A stretch of 64,000 nucleotides of DNA from CAYREV01 sp964423345 (GTDB lineage Bacteria; Bacteroidota; Rhodothermia; Balneolales; Balneolaceae), in NCBI GenBank assembly GCA_964423345.1, contig CAYREV010000010.1, positions 20,045-84,044 of the forward strand, written 5' to 3'. The number at the start of each line of letters is the position of its first letter. Positions within the stretch are counted from its first letter, which is position 1. The notes under the pieces were generated by a model. That model was not told where the DNA came from. It ran no database searches and saw nothing but the letters and a program-made list of their open reading frames with translations. Of the stretch, positions 17,305 through 28,300 are shown one piece after another. Position numbers and translations under genes: made by a program.

Positions 17305-18391
17305 GGTGTCTATTGAGAGCGAACATCAGTACCCGTTCCGGGCAGGGCGGGATCTTTGGGATGAATTCGGAAAATTTTGCAAGGGCCGTTATCCGGCGGG
17401 CAAAATGATTATCATTGCCGACGAGGAGGTCTACAGGCTTCATGGAGAGGCGATTGAGGGCAGCTGCTCGGCTCTATTTGATTCCACACCCCTTTTCAAG
17501 GTGCCACAGGGGGAAGAAAGCAAATCGATCCGCCAGTGGAACAAATTGCTGGATGCATTGTTAAAAGAGGGGATGGAACGGGCAACACCGGTTCTCGTTG
17601 TGGGGGGCGGTGTTACCGGAGACCTCGGCGGTTTTGTAGCGGCATCGGTTTTGAGAGGGGTGCCCCTGATTCACATGCCCACCACGCTGCTGGCCATGGT
17701 CGACAGTTCGATTGGCGGTAAAACCGGTATCAATCATCCGGTCGGCAAAAACCTGGTTGGTGATTTTTATCAGCCGGATGCAGTATTTGCTGACTTGGAC
17801 TTTCTTGGCACACTGCCTGAAAAGGAATGGGTAAACGGGCTGTCGGAGGTTATCAAATACGGTGCTATTGCGGACCCGGAGCTTTTCGGTTTGATAGATG
17901 ACGGTATTGATTCGGGGTTTGAGCCCTCCGGGCACTGGGAAGAGTTGGTATACAGGAGTGCTGCTATCAAAATTGACGTCGTCCAAAAAGACACGCTGGA
18001 GGCCGGAATCAGGGAATATCTGAATTTTGGACATACTTTCGGCCATGCCCTTGAAAAATTAGCCGGCTACGGCACTATTTCGCACGGCGAAGCCGTTTTA
18101 ACAGGGATGATTGCGGCTGTTTACGCTTCCCGGGCTTTAGGAAAGAACGTACAAGCCGACAGGCTTTTCAACTATCTGCCTTTGCATGCCATCGATCTGC
18201 CGGAGGAGGCGCAACAAACCGATGCGCTCGTCGAAGCCATGAGAAAAGACAAAAAAGTGAAACAGGGAGCTATACGCCTGGTTCTCTTAAAGGAGTGGGG
18301 GGAACCCTATATCCATGCCTGTGAAGATGAAAAACTGTTGCATGAAGCATGGAATTATACAGTTGATATTATTAATGGACATTATTCATAG
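17288..18391 (+). CDS. aroB: 3-dehydroquinate synthase
   Basis: Converts DAHP to 3-dehydroquinate, the second step of the shikimate pathway, using NAD+ and a divalent metal. Recognised by VVGGGVTGDLGGFVAAS for NAD binding, then HMPTTLLAMVDSSIGGKTGINHPVGKN, and the metal ligands in NFGHTFGHALE (His) and SHGEAV (His/Glu). Its length is 367 residues. The start at 17288 lies inside aroK. It precedes tamB by 16 bases. Confidence 0.97.
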   Translation: MSPTIEVSIESEHQYPFRAGRDLWDEFGKFCKGRYPAGKMIIIADEEVYRLHGEAIEGSCSALFDSTPLFKVPQGEESKSIRQWNKLLDALLKEGMERATPVLVVGGGVTGDLGGFVAASVLRGVPLIHMPTTLLAMVDSSIGGKTGINHPVGKNLVGDFYQPDAVFADLDFLGTLPEKEWVNGLSEVIKYGAIADPELFGLIDDGIDSGFEPSGHWEELVYRSAAIKIDVVQKDTLEAGIREYLNFGHTFGHALEKLAGYGTISHGEAVLTGMIAAVYASRALGKNVQADRLFNYLPLHAIDLPEEAQQTDALVEAMRKDKKVKQGAIRLVLLKEWGEPYIHACEDEKLLHEAWNYTVDIINGHYS

Positions 18392-18407
18392 CTAGGAAAT
18401 TTAAAGT

Positions 18408-21400
18408 TTGTTTGCACGCTGGTTACATAATGCATGGAGATCCTTCTGGACGGTCGTTCTGAGCCTGCTCCTCATCCTATTTATTACCGGGGGTGGGATA
18501 CTGGGTATGCTGCAGATGAAGGTGACTAAAAGTTATCTGACCGATTGGATTGAACAGGAGTTTGCCAACCGTACCGAGGCCACCCTTCAGATAGGCGACC
18601 TGGATGGCCTTATACCATTTAATATTCAGCTTGAGGAAGTCAAGGTTCTGCATAGGGAGGGCATCGATTCTGCAGCGGCCGATACCCTGGTGGATATTGA
18701 AAGAATCAATACCAGCCTTGATATCTGGAGCCTGCTTCAAAACAGGGTAAGTATCACCGGTTTCTCCGTTACCGAACCCGAAATCAGGCTGAAAGCGAAA
18801 GAGGACGGTATGTACACGCTAGGGGATGTGTTCAGGGGCGACACCAGCAGGACAATGGAAAGTGGAAGATGGTTCCCTGAAGTTGAAATTATAGCTCCCG
18901 AAGTTATTGTTCGTAACGGCATTGTTCGCATCGATAAGGTTTATGGTCCCCTGAAAGCCCTGCGTTTCCCGGAACCCCTGGTTATAGAAGATTTCAACAG
19001 CCGTATGTACCTGGAGATTACCTCCCGGCAGCTGTTCTGGGATATAGAGAACCTGGATGCAAAACTAAAAGGTGTAAAGGCAGGAGACCTGAAGGTGACC
19101 GGGCAGGTTTATAATGACGGACGATACCTGGAGTTTAACGCTTTTACCTTATCGGCCGGCAGTTCCCGTCTTAATATCAACGGGGAAGTGGAGGGAGTGT
19201 CCCTTTATGAGAGAAAAGCAAGCCGGCAGCTTCGGGATGCCCGATATGATATTGTATTGGCCTCACAGGAGATTAACCTGAATGATTTTACCGACCTATA
19301 CCCGGATTTGCCCGATATACCCAAGCCTATTGAGTTTTCGCTGGAATCGGAAGGAGTGATCGATTCACTTTGGGTAGACCGGTTTACTTTCGGGGTGGGT
19401 GAGAGTTACCTGAACATCAATGGATTTTTTGAAAACCTTACAGATCCCACCCTGCTGCGTTACCGGTTCAAGATGGCCGAAGTGGTTCTTCAGAAAGATG
19501 ATCTGGAGATCTTTACCGGTCCCCTTAACGAGGATCAGTATTCCCTGCTCAATGCCCTGCAATTTAACGGGAAGGCCGACGGGAGCCGTGATTCCGTGGA
19601 TGTTAATATTGATGTTCAGAGCCCTTACGGGCGGCTGTCGCTGGTGGGAGGCAGCAGGCTGACCGAGCCTTATCGCTATATGGGTTCCCTGTCGGGAAAA
19701 GAGCTTGATATTTCACCCCTGATGGGCTCTGAAATTGACACGACCCGTTTCAATTTCGACGCATCCATGCAAGGTACGGGGCTCACACTGGAGGACGCCG
19801 TGGCCGAGATGAGTGCCAACGTCTATGCCAGTAGCATCAATAACAGTCCTTTTGACAGCCTGGATGTTAATGCGTCATTGGTATCGGGGTTCATGGAAAC
19901 CCGGTATACTTTTAAAAAGCAGGAACAGCATATTACCGGCTCGGGCTGGGCCGATTTCAGCACAGGGGAAACCAGGCTGGCCTTCAAGGGCAAGGCCGAT
20001 AACATTAACCTGGCGGACTACCTGAGAGGTGCTCAGGTCCCGGAAAGTGCTCTGGATTTTGATTATAACATCGAGACGGAGGGATTGACTCCCGACCGGA
20101 TCCAGGGTCAGGCCAACCTGGATGTGAAACCATCTGTGGTAAACGGCGATTCGGTCCGGGCCCACCAGCTCTATATGGACCTTGATTCTCCTGAACGGGA
20201 GTCGCGGACTTTCCGGCTGACAAGTTCCCTTTTTGATATGACACTGAAGGGAAGCCTGCAGCCCACCAATATTGCTGCGCAAGTTGGATTTTGGTCGACC
20301 TACCTGGAACAGCGGTACCGGGAGGAAATCAGTTTTGAGAAGAGCTCTTCCAAGGCCGGGGTATCCGGAGCGAAGGTGGATCCCATGATTCTGGAGGGTG
20401 AATTTACATCCAAGGACCTGACACTTTTAAAAAAGTATTTCCCCTCGACTCCTTTGATCACCAGCAGTACCAATCTCACTTTCAATGTGAATGCCGATTC
20501 CGAGAAGCTGCTGCTTACAGCCAGGGCCGATACCGACAGCCTGTCGGTCCGCGAGGTAGATATCAGGAATTCCGAGACCCAGATTACGGCAACATTTCGA
20601 AGCGACCGCCTTATCAAGGAGTTTGCCAAGATCGATTTTGTAACCGAAATGGATCAGTTTAACAGCAAGGCCCTGGACATCGATTCAATGAGAACAGAAG
20701 CCACCTTGTCCGGAGACACGCTGACGGTTACTCAAGAGATCGAAAGCATAGCCGGGGATGCCTCGATGAATATGGAGGTACAGACGTTTCTGGCGGATAC
20801 TGCGGTAACCGTCCGGTTCAGGGATTTTTATCTCGGAAATGATTTTTATGCCTGGCAAAATGAAGGGGTTCCGGAACTGGTATACGACCGCAATGAGCGT
20901 TTGAAGTTCAACCATTTTACGTTCAGGAACAGAAACGAATTCCTGGAACTGCGGGGCACGATGAGCTCCAGCCGTGAAGATTCCGTCTTCTATATATTGA
21001 GGGATATCAGCCTGGACCGCATATCCGGGCTGATCGAGGGCCGTATAAGTTTTGACGGCAGCTTGAACGGGACATTTGTGACCCGCTCGCTGACAAAAAG
21101 CCCCTCTGTGGAGGGCGATCTTACCGTAAACCGGCTGAAGCTGCAGGATCGATTGATTGGGGATGCTTCTTTTAAAAGCAGCTATGATCCCTCCAGGAAG
21201 GTGTTTGACACCCAGATACGTGTCTTTACCGATTCCACCAAATACGGCGAATACCTCGACAGCAACGATGACATCGGACAGAATATCCTGCTGGATGGAT
21301 ATTTTACCCCTCCTGATCCCGGCGCTGAGCAGGATACAGCCTACTATTTTGATGCCGACATGCAGGAGATCGACATGTGGGTGATTCCGCTCATAGCGGA

Positions 21401-23123
21401 TAAAATCTTTGAAGCCATGGAGGGCCAGGCTTCCGGCCGGGGATATCTCACCGGTAATTTCAATGAAATAGATTTCCATGCCGACTTCGATGCCCGGAAC
21501 GTATATGCAAAACCCCGGTTTTTGAAAACAAACTACTTTCTCAACGGTGATATCGTATTGGACCGGGAAAGGGGAGTGGTTTTGGATTCCGTGGATGTAA
21601 CCGATACCAAAGGCGGTACGGGAATCCTGTGGGGGACGATAGATCTCAATGACTTCAAGCCCATCACCTTCCTCGACCTGAACCTGAGTATGGACCGGCT
21701 GCAGTTTTTGAATAACGATTTCCAGCCGGATGTACCTTTTTACGGCGGGGTATCGGGAACGGGACAGGTCCGGCTGACCGGGGCCAATACCGACCTTTAC
21801 CTTCAAACGGTCCGGCCTGTTTCCGTCACCCAGGAGTCGGAGATATCCATCCCCCTTATTGAGGAGACGGAACTGAACGAGAACAATAAATTTATCCGGT
21901 TCGTCAAGGAGTTTGACGTTGACCGGAGGGAACGGTTGAGCCTTGCTTCCGGACAGGTGCGGGAAACAACGGCCGACGAGTCAACACTGGAGCAGGCCAT
22001 AGATGATTTGACGTTTAATGAACGGTTTAACCTGGATCTTCAATTTAATGCGCCCCAAAACGTATATGTTAACCTGATATTTGATCCGGTGACGGGTGAG
22101 ATACTGAGAGCCCAGGGTACGGGCCAGCTGCGCATTACGATGCAGGATGAAGAAGTGCAGATGTTTGGCCGTTATAATATTTCAGGCGGAAACTATAAAT
22201 TTGTCAGCGGTGAGATTATCTCCAGGAAGCTGACCCTCGAAAGGGGAGGCACTATTGTATGGGAGGGGGACCCCGAGAATGCACGACTCGACATCCAGGC
22301 TGTGTACAACGCTCGTCCCAACATTGCAACCTTAAGCGCCGCCGGTACCGAGGCGACCCGGACAAACGGGACCAGCCAGCGTGTTCCCATCGACCTCATT
22401 ATAGAAATTACCGGAACGGTTTCGAGTGTGGAGAATGATTACTATTTTCGGCTGTCCAATTCACTGGAGCTTACTTCGAACTCTACGCTGTCGCTGACAT
22501 TAAGCCAGATCAACCGTGACGAACAGCAGAAGTTTCTGCAGGCTACCAGTATCCTGCTGACCGGCGAATTTATTCCCTCGGAGTCGTATGGCCAGGCGAC
22601 TACGTCGCTTACTCAAAGTCTGACGCGGGGGTCTACGGTCATCAACCCGCTGTTGTCCAACCAGGTTATCAGTCCCCTGCTCTCCAATCAGATTAACTCC
22701 CTGCTAAACAGTGATGTGAACCGATTCGACATTGATTTCAATTTAAATGCTTATAATGAAATAGATTTGGGTATTGCATTGAGATTGTACAACGATAGGC
22801 TCATCTTAAGGAGGGAGGGACAGTTGACAGGCGGGGCCCAGGAAAGTACATTTGGCGAAAAGATCGGCGATTTGAATGCCACCTACCGTATTAGCAGGGG
22901 GCTTTCCGTAATGGCTTTTCACAGGCAGGACCAGGTACTGGGCAGTTTCTCGTCCGGCAACCGGGCGGATGATGTGACTCCCAGCGTAGATGGGGTAGGC
23001 CTTGAAGCTACGGTACAATTCAATACCTGGCAGGAATTAAAACGAAGAATTCGGAATGCATTTAATTGGATTTTTGGTATTAAAGATAAAGATGAGAAAA
23101 AAGAGAACATAGCATCAGATTAA
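18408..23123 (+). CDS. tamB: TamB-family (DUF490) inner-membrane-anchored periplasmic protein
   Basis: A 1571-residue protein. The start is TTG at 18408, with AGGAAA about 9 bases before it; the next ATG lies beyond the membrane anchor and would delete it. One transmembrane segment (about residues 13-33) is followed by a very long beta-strand-rich periplasmic region and the C-terminal TamB domain (about 1200-1530, including GNYKFVSGEIISRKLTLERGGTIVWEGDP). TamB/AsmA-like proteins form hydrophobic grooves that move phospholipids to, or help insert proteins into, the outer membrane, usually with an Omp85 partner such as TamA. The next gene but one encodes an Omp85-like barrel. It ends 47 bases before rnr. 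Confidence 0.92.
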   Translation: MFARWLHNAWRSFWTVVLSLLLILFITGGGILGMLQMKVTKSYLTDWIEQEFANRTEATLQIGDLDGLIPFNIQLEEVKVLHREGIDSAAADTLVDIERINTSLDIWSLLQNRVSITGFSVTEPEIRLKAKEDGMYTLGDVFRGDTSRTMESGRWFPEVEIIAPEVIVRNGIVRIDKVYGPLKALRFPEPLVIEDFNSRMYLEITSRQLFWDIENLDAKLKGVKAGDLKVTGQVYNDGRYLEFNAFTLSAGSSRLNINGEVEGVSLYERKASRQLRDARYDIVLASQEINLNDFTDLYPDLPDIPKPIEFSLESEGVIDSLWVDRFTFGVGESYLNINGFFENLTDPTLLRYRFKMAEVVLQKDDLEIFTGPLNEDQYSLLNALQFNGKADGSRDSVDVNIDVQSPYGRLSLVGGSRLTEPYRYMGSLSGKELDISPLMGSEIDTTRFNFDASMQGTGLTLEDAVAEMSANVYASSINNSPFDSLDVNASLVSGFMETRYTFKKQEQHITGSGWADFSTGETRLAFKGKADNINLADYLRGAQVPESALDFDYNIETEGLTPDRIQGQANLDVKPSVVNGDSVRAHQLYMDLDSPERESRTFRLTSSLFDMTLKGSLQPTNIAAQVGFWSTYLEQRYREEISFEKSSSKAGVSGAKVDPMILEGEFTSKDLTLLKKYFPSTPLITSSTNLTFNVNADSEKLLLTARADTDSLSVREVDIRNSETQITATFRSDRLIKEFAKIDFVTEMDQFNSKALDIDSMRTEATLSGDTLTVTQEIESIAGDASMNMEVQTFLADTAVTVRFRDFYLGNDFYAWQNEGVPELVYDRNERLKFNHFTFRNRNEFLELRGTMSSSREDSVFYILRDISLDRISGLIEGRISFDGSLNGTFVTRSLTKSPSVEGDLTVNRLKLQDRLIGDASFKSSYDPSRKVFDTQIRVFTDSTKYGEYLDSNDDIGQNILLDGYFTPPDPGAEQDTAYYFDADMQEIDMWVIPLIADKIFEAMEGQASGRGYLTGNFNEIDFHADFDARNVYAKPRFLKTNYFLNGDIVLDRERGVVLDSVDVTDTKGGTGILWGTIDLNDFKPITFLDLNLSMDRLQFLNNDFQPDVPFYGGVSGTGQVRLTGANTDLYLQTVRPVSVTQESEISIPLIEETELNENNKFIRFVKEFDVDRRERLSLASGQVRETTADESTLEQAIDDLTFNERFNLDLQFNAPQNVYVNLIFDPVTGEILRAQGTGQLRITMQDEEVQMFGRYNISGGNYKFVSGEIISRKLTLERGGTIVWEGDPENARLDIQAVYNARPNIATLSAAGTEATRTNGTSQRVPIDLIIEITGTVSSVENDYYFRLSNSLELTSNSTLSLTLSQINRDEQQKFLQATSILLTGEFIPSESYGQATTSLTQSLTRGSTVINPLLSNQVISPLLSNQINSLLNSDVNRFDIDFNLNAYNEIDLGIALRLYNDRLILRREGQLTGGAQESTFGEKIGDLNATYRISRGLSVMAFHRQDQVLGSFSSGNRADDVTPSVDGVGLEATVQFNTWQELKRRIRNAFNWIFGIKDKDEKKENIASD

Positions 23124-23170
23124 CTTGTTACGTAATTAATGATAATTAGAATAGTTTTATAAAATTATAG

Positions 23171-25342
23171 ATGTCAAAAGATAAGAGAAAAGTTTACGAA
23201 GATATTATACTCGATATTCTGCGAAGCAACCCTGAAGCGCACCTTCCGTTTAATGTATTGCAGAATATCCTTAAAGTCAGCAATAAGAAGGAAAACAATA
23301 GGCTTAAGGGGGCGATCAACAGCCTTTTCGACCGAGACCTGATCATTAAAAAGAGCGGAGGGGGCATTCAGCTTTCTCCAAATGGAAGTGAAAGGAAAAA
23401 AAGGCCGTCGGACCCGAACCGGGTGGTGGGCAAGATCGATATCAGCCAGCGGGGAACCGGCTACCTGATCACCGACCGTTTCGATGAGGATGTGCAGGTC
23501 TCCAACAAGCACCTCGGCACAGCCCTCCAGGATGATATTGTGGAGGTGGAGCTCTTCTCACAGAAGGGCCGTGACGACCGGCGCAGAGGCAAAGTGGTTG
23601 AAGTGCTGGAGAGAGGCAAGGAGATATATGTGGGAAGGCTTGACCGCCAGGGCAAGAAAAACTACTTGATCAAAACGGATGACAAGTCGGCCCATACCGA
23701 CTTTTTTGTGCTGCCCGCCAATACCGCCGGGGCCGGCGATAACGACAAGGTTGTTTTTGAACTGGTAGACTGGGTACATCCCAAATCGCTGCCCGAAGCA
23801 AATGTGGTACAGGTGCTGGGTAAAGAAGGGTCTAACGACGCCAACGTACTCTCTATCCTGGCCGAAAACGATATCAAGGCTCCCTTTCCCGAAGATGTGG
23901 TCGATTATGCCGGGGAGATACCCATGGAGATACCGGAGGAGGAATACCGGCGCCGCAATGATATGCGGGACGAGGTGGTTTTTACCATTGACCCCGATGA
24001 TGCCAAGGACTTTGATGATGCCATAAGTATCAGGGTACTTGATAACGGCAATTACTACCTGGGCGTGCATATTGCCGACGTTGCACATTACATGCCCCGG
24101 AACTCCATACTGGACAAGGAGGCCTACAAGAGGGGTACCAGTGTATACCTGGTAGACCGGGTAATACCCATGCTGCCGGAGAAACTCAGCAACGGTGTAT
24201 GCAGCCTCAGGCCTCATGAAGACAAGCTGGCCTATAGCTGTTTTATGGAAATTGCACCCAACGGAAAGCTTGTGGATCATTCCATTGAGGAGACGGTGAT
24301 TCATTCCGATCATCGCTTTTCCTACGAGGAGGCCCAGGAGGTTATTGACGGGGCAGACAGTGAGTTTTCCAGGGAGATGAACATGGTATCGAAACTGGCG
24401 CACACCCTGCTTGACAAGCGATTCCAGGAGGGAAGTATCCAGTTCGATACCCCTGAACCTAAATTCATCCTGGACGAAAACGGTAAGCCGGTTGATGTTA
24501 AATTGAAAGAACGCCTATTTGCCCACCGTCTTATTGAAGAGTGCATGCTTATGGCCAACCAGACGGTAGCCAAGCATATAGAGCAGCTTCGTAAAAAATC
24601 CGATAAGAAGAAGGATAAAAATCTATTTCCCTTTTTCTATCGTATTCATGATAAACCGGATATCGAAAAGCTGAAAAATATTGAGGAGAATGTGAAGCCT
24701 ATAGGCATTGATTTCAGGATGGATAGTAAGACTGTCAGTTCAAAGGCCATCAATACCCTGCTGGAGGACGTGGAAGATACCTCCCTCGAGCTGACTGTCA
24801 ACGATTTAATGCTGAGAGCCATGGCCAAAGCCGAATACAGCCCGGACAATATCGGGCACTTCGGGCTGGGTTTTGATTATTATTCACACTTTACCAGCCC
24901 CATTCGACGTTACCCCGATGTGATTGTGCACAGGCTGCTGAAAAATTATTCCGCCGGAAAGCAGAGCTACCGGTACGACGACCTGAAGAAGCATGGCACC
25001 CATTGCAGCGAGAAGGAGCGTTCCGCCATCGACGCGGAACGCGACTCGATCAAGCTGAAACAGGTGGAATACCTGAGCGACAGGCTTGGACAGGATTTTG
25101 ACGGTGTGATCAGCGGCGTCATTGAGAAAGGCATCTTCGTAGATCTCAAGGATATACACTGCGAAGGCATGATACGCGTCAGCGACCTGAGTGACGATTA
25201 TTATGTATACGATGAGAAACGTCACTGCCTGGTGGGACGCCACAAAGGCAAGGAATATCAGCTGGGGAAAGAGATCCGCGTCAAGGTCGTTAAGACTGAT
25301 ATTGAACGCCGTCAAATAGACCTTCAGCTGGTAGAAAGCTAG
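23171..25342 (+). CDS. rnr: Ribonuclease R
   Basis: A 3'-5' exoribonuclease of 723 residues. An N-terminal winged helix (about 8-60) is followed by cold-shock domains (about 85-230). The RNB catalytic core carries TIDPDDAKDFDDAIS near residue 275, with the four metal-binding Asp residues. A C-terminal S1 domain follows (about 635-720, FDGVISGVIEKGIFVDLKD). It degrades structured RNA and takes part in rRNA and mRNA turnover. It sits between tamB and the large outer-membrane protein gene, spaced 47 and 32 bases, so it is probably co-transcribed with them. Confidence 0.96.
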   Translation: MSKDKRKVYEDIILDILRSNPEAHLPFNVLQNILKVSNKKENNRLKGAINSLFDRDLIIKKSGGGIQLSPNGSERKKRPSDPNRVVGKIDISQRGTGYLITDRFDEDVQVSNKHLGTALQDDIVEVELFSQKGRDDRRRGKVVEVLERGKEIYVGRLDRQGKKNYLIKTDDKSAHTDFFVLPANTAGAGDNDKVVFELVDWVHPKSLPEANVVQVLGKEGSNDANVLSILAENDIKAPFPEDVVDYAGEIPMEIPEEEYRRRNDMRDEVVFTIDPDDAKDFDDAISIRVLDNGNYYLGVHIADVAHYMPRNSILDKEAYKRGTSVYLVDRVIPMLPEKLSNGVCSLRPHEDKLAYSCFMEIAPNGKLVDHSIEETVIHSDHRFSYEEAQEVIDGADSEFSREMNMVSKLAHTLLDKRFQEGSIQFDTPEPKFILDENGKPVDVKLKERLFAHRLIEECMLMANQTVAKHIEQLRKKSDKKKDKNLFPFFYRIHDKPDIEKLKNIEENVKPIGIDFRMDSKTVSSKAINTLLEDVEDTSLELTVNDLMLRAMAKAEYSPDNIGHFGLGFDYYSHFTSPIRRYPDVIVHRLLKNYSAGKQSYRYDDLKKHGTHCSEKERSAIDAERDSIKLKQVEYLSDRLGQDFDGVISGVIEKGIFVDLKDIHCEGMIRVSDLSDDYYVYDEKRHCLVGRHKGKEYQLGKEIRVKVVKTDIERRQIDLQLVES

Positions 25343-25374
25343 TATATTTATCTTTAGTTCATATATTACTCATT

Positions 25375-28300
25375 ATGAATAGACACCGTACTATTACCCG
25401 TTACATAGCAGCGGTTTCCCTCGCAATGCTATTCCTGCTGGTTTCGGCGGGAGACAGTTATGCCCAGTACTTTTCCTTCGGGAAAAACCGGGTACAGTAC
25501 AATCAGTTTGAATGGAGATTCATACAGTCGGATCATTTTGACGTTTACTATTACCAGTCGAAAAACTATGACCTGGCCCACTTTACGGCAATCTCGCTTG
25601 AGGCGGCCCTTAAGCAGGTACAGGAGGATTTTAAACACCAGATTGCCGAGCGTATACAGGTTATCATCTACGATTCCCACAACGACTTCTCCCAGACGAA
25701 CGTAGTGAACCTGCCGGTGGGGGCCGAGGGAATAGGAGGGGTGACCGATCTCTTTAAAAACCGTATAACCATGCCGTATACCGGCAATTATGCGGAATTC
25801 AGAAGTACGCTGCACCATGAGCTGATTCACGCCGTCATCAACGATATGTATTACGGGGGCAGCGTGCAGTCGATCATAAGCGGTGATGCCCAGTTGCGTA
25901 TACCTACATGGCTGAATGAAGGCCTTGCCGAATATGAATCGGCAGGATGGGATACCAACACGGATATGTATATGAGGGATGCCATTATCAACGACTACCT
26001 TCCACCGATAAACCGGTTGAGCGGTTACTATGCCTACCGGGGAGGACAGGCGGTATGGAACTTTATTGTCGAGGAGTACGGGCGGGAGAAGATCGGAGAG
26101 ATCATGCAGAATATGAAGACGCACCGCAGTGTGGAGGCGGCCTTCAAAAGGTCGCTGGGCCTGTCGGTTGAAGAGCTTTCGGAACGGTGGCAGGATTATT
26201 ACAAGAAACGATATTTCCCCGAAGTGGCCGAACGTGAGAAAGTAGGTACCTTTTCCGAACTGCTGACTAAAGAGGATAGCAAAACCGGGACCTACAATAC
26301 GAGTCCGGCACTCTCGCCGCAGGGGGACAAGATAGCGATGATCACCAATGAACGGGGATTCCTCGATGTTGTGGTGATAAGTGCTATTACGGGCGAAAAG
26401 TTGAAGACCCTTATCAAGGGTGGCGACAATGTGAATTTTGAGGAGTTGAATATTTTAAATCCAAACCTGAGCTGGTCGCCCGACGGATCGCGTCTTACCC
26501 TATCGTCCAAGTCCAAGGGTTCGGACGATATCGCCGTGGTCGATTACCAGACCGGCAAGGTCAAGAAGATCAAGTTTCCCACGCTGGATGCCATCGGTTC
26601 GGTGGCCTGGTCGCCGGACGGCAAGAAGATTGCCTTTGATGCCAGTGCCGGCCCTTTCCAGGATATTTTTGTCTATAACCTCGAGACCCGGGAGTTTAAC
26701 AACCTGACCAACGATGTTATTTCCGATTATGAACCCTCCTGGAGCGCCGATTCCAAAACAGTCTATTTCACTTCGGCCAGGGGCAATAATGTGAAGTTGA
26801 ATACCCTGAAAAACAATTCCGACCTGCTGGCCAACGATTATATGTACAGCACCGATATTTATTCGGTCACCCTCGGTTCAGACCGGGCCGTAAGGCTTAC
26901 CAAGACCCCCAAATGGAATGAAAAACAATCGGCTACGACCAATGACGGCCGACTGATATTTATTTCAGACAAGAACGGGATCCCCAACGTCTACCAGATT
27001 AACCTGGAGGACCGGACGACGACCCCGATTACCAATCTGCAGACGGGAGTCCTGCAGATGTCAATCAGTGCAGATGGCAGTCGCCTGGCTGTCAACTCCA
27101 TCAATGAGGGGTTCCTTGATATCTTCCTGGTCCGTTCTCCACTGCTTCGCAAAAAAGATTCCGAACTGAGCAATAACCACTGGGCACAACGCAGATTAAG
27201 GGAAACCAACGCTCAGCGCGTTCCGGCCATAGGGTATGGACAACGGATGCTGAATACCCCCGGGCTGACTTCGATTACCCCACCCAGGGATGCACAGTTA
27301 AAGACTATAGCCGCAGGCGACACCACCGCCGCACGGCCCGATTCGGTAGTGAGCGATACCACCGAGCAGGAAGAAGACACTTTTGATTTCCGGAATTATG
27401 TTTTCGAGGATGAAGTGGAAGGGGATACAGCCTTCGCCCGGAAATACCTGGATGAGTCCAAGTTTGAGCCGGAAAACAACCTCACCGAAGACGGCCGCTA
27501 CATTCCCAGCGACTACCGTCTTAAGTTTACGACAGATTTAGTCTACGGCGGTGCATCGTTCTCTACCTATTACGGGGCCTATGGATTAACACAGATCAGG
27601 TTCAGTGACCTGTTGGGCAACCACCAGATATCGTTCGGAACGAACCTGGTGTTTGACCTGAGGAACAGCGACTACTACCTGGAGTATGCCAACCTCAAGG
27701 GGCGGACCAACTGGATCTTCAATTATTTTCATTCGGCCCAGCAGTTCCAGGATATTTTCGGCCGCCTTTACCGTTTCAGAACTTTTGGCGGGGGTATAAC
27801 GGCACAGTATCCTTTCGACAGGTTCCGCCGCATTGAGTTCGGACTGACGGCTATCAGCCTGAACCAGGAGTTCAGCGCCGTCGGCTTTGACATCAATAAC
27901 GAAGAGACTTCGACTTTTGCCTACCCGCAGGTTACCTATACCAGTGACCATACGCTGCCCGGCTACCTGAGCCCAAGGGCCGGCAGCCGCTACTCTATCA
28001 GCCTGACGGGCAGTCCGCCTGTCACCAACGAAACCCTGCAGTTTGCATCGGCCCTGGGTGATTACAGACATTATATTAACCTGGGATCGAGGTATACCTT
28101 TGCCCTTCGCGGATCGGGTGCCATTTCGATGGGGCGTGATGCGCAAACCTACTTCATGGGAGGTATGCTCGGATGGATAAATTCCAGGTTTTCCGGCAAC
28201 AGCATTCCCATTGAAACACTCGGGGAGTCATTTTTCACCCTTCCCGCCCTGCCGCTGAGGGGACATGAGATCAATGCCATTTCGGGCGACCGCTTTGCCC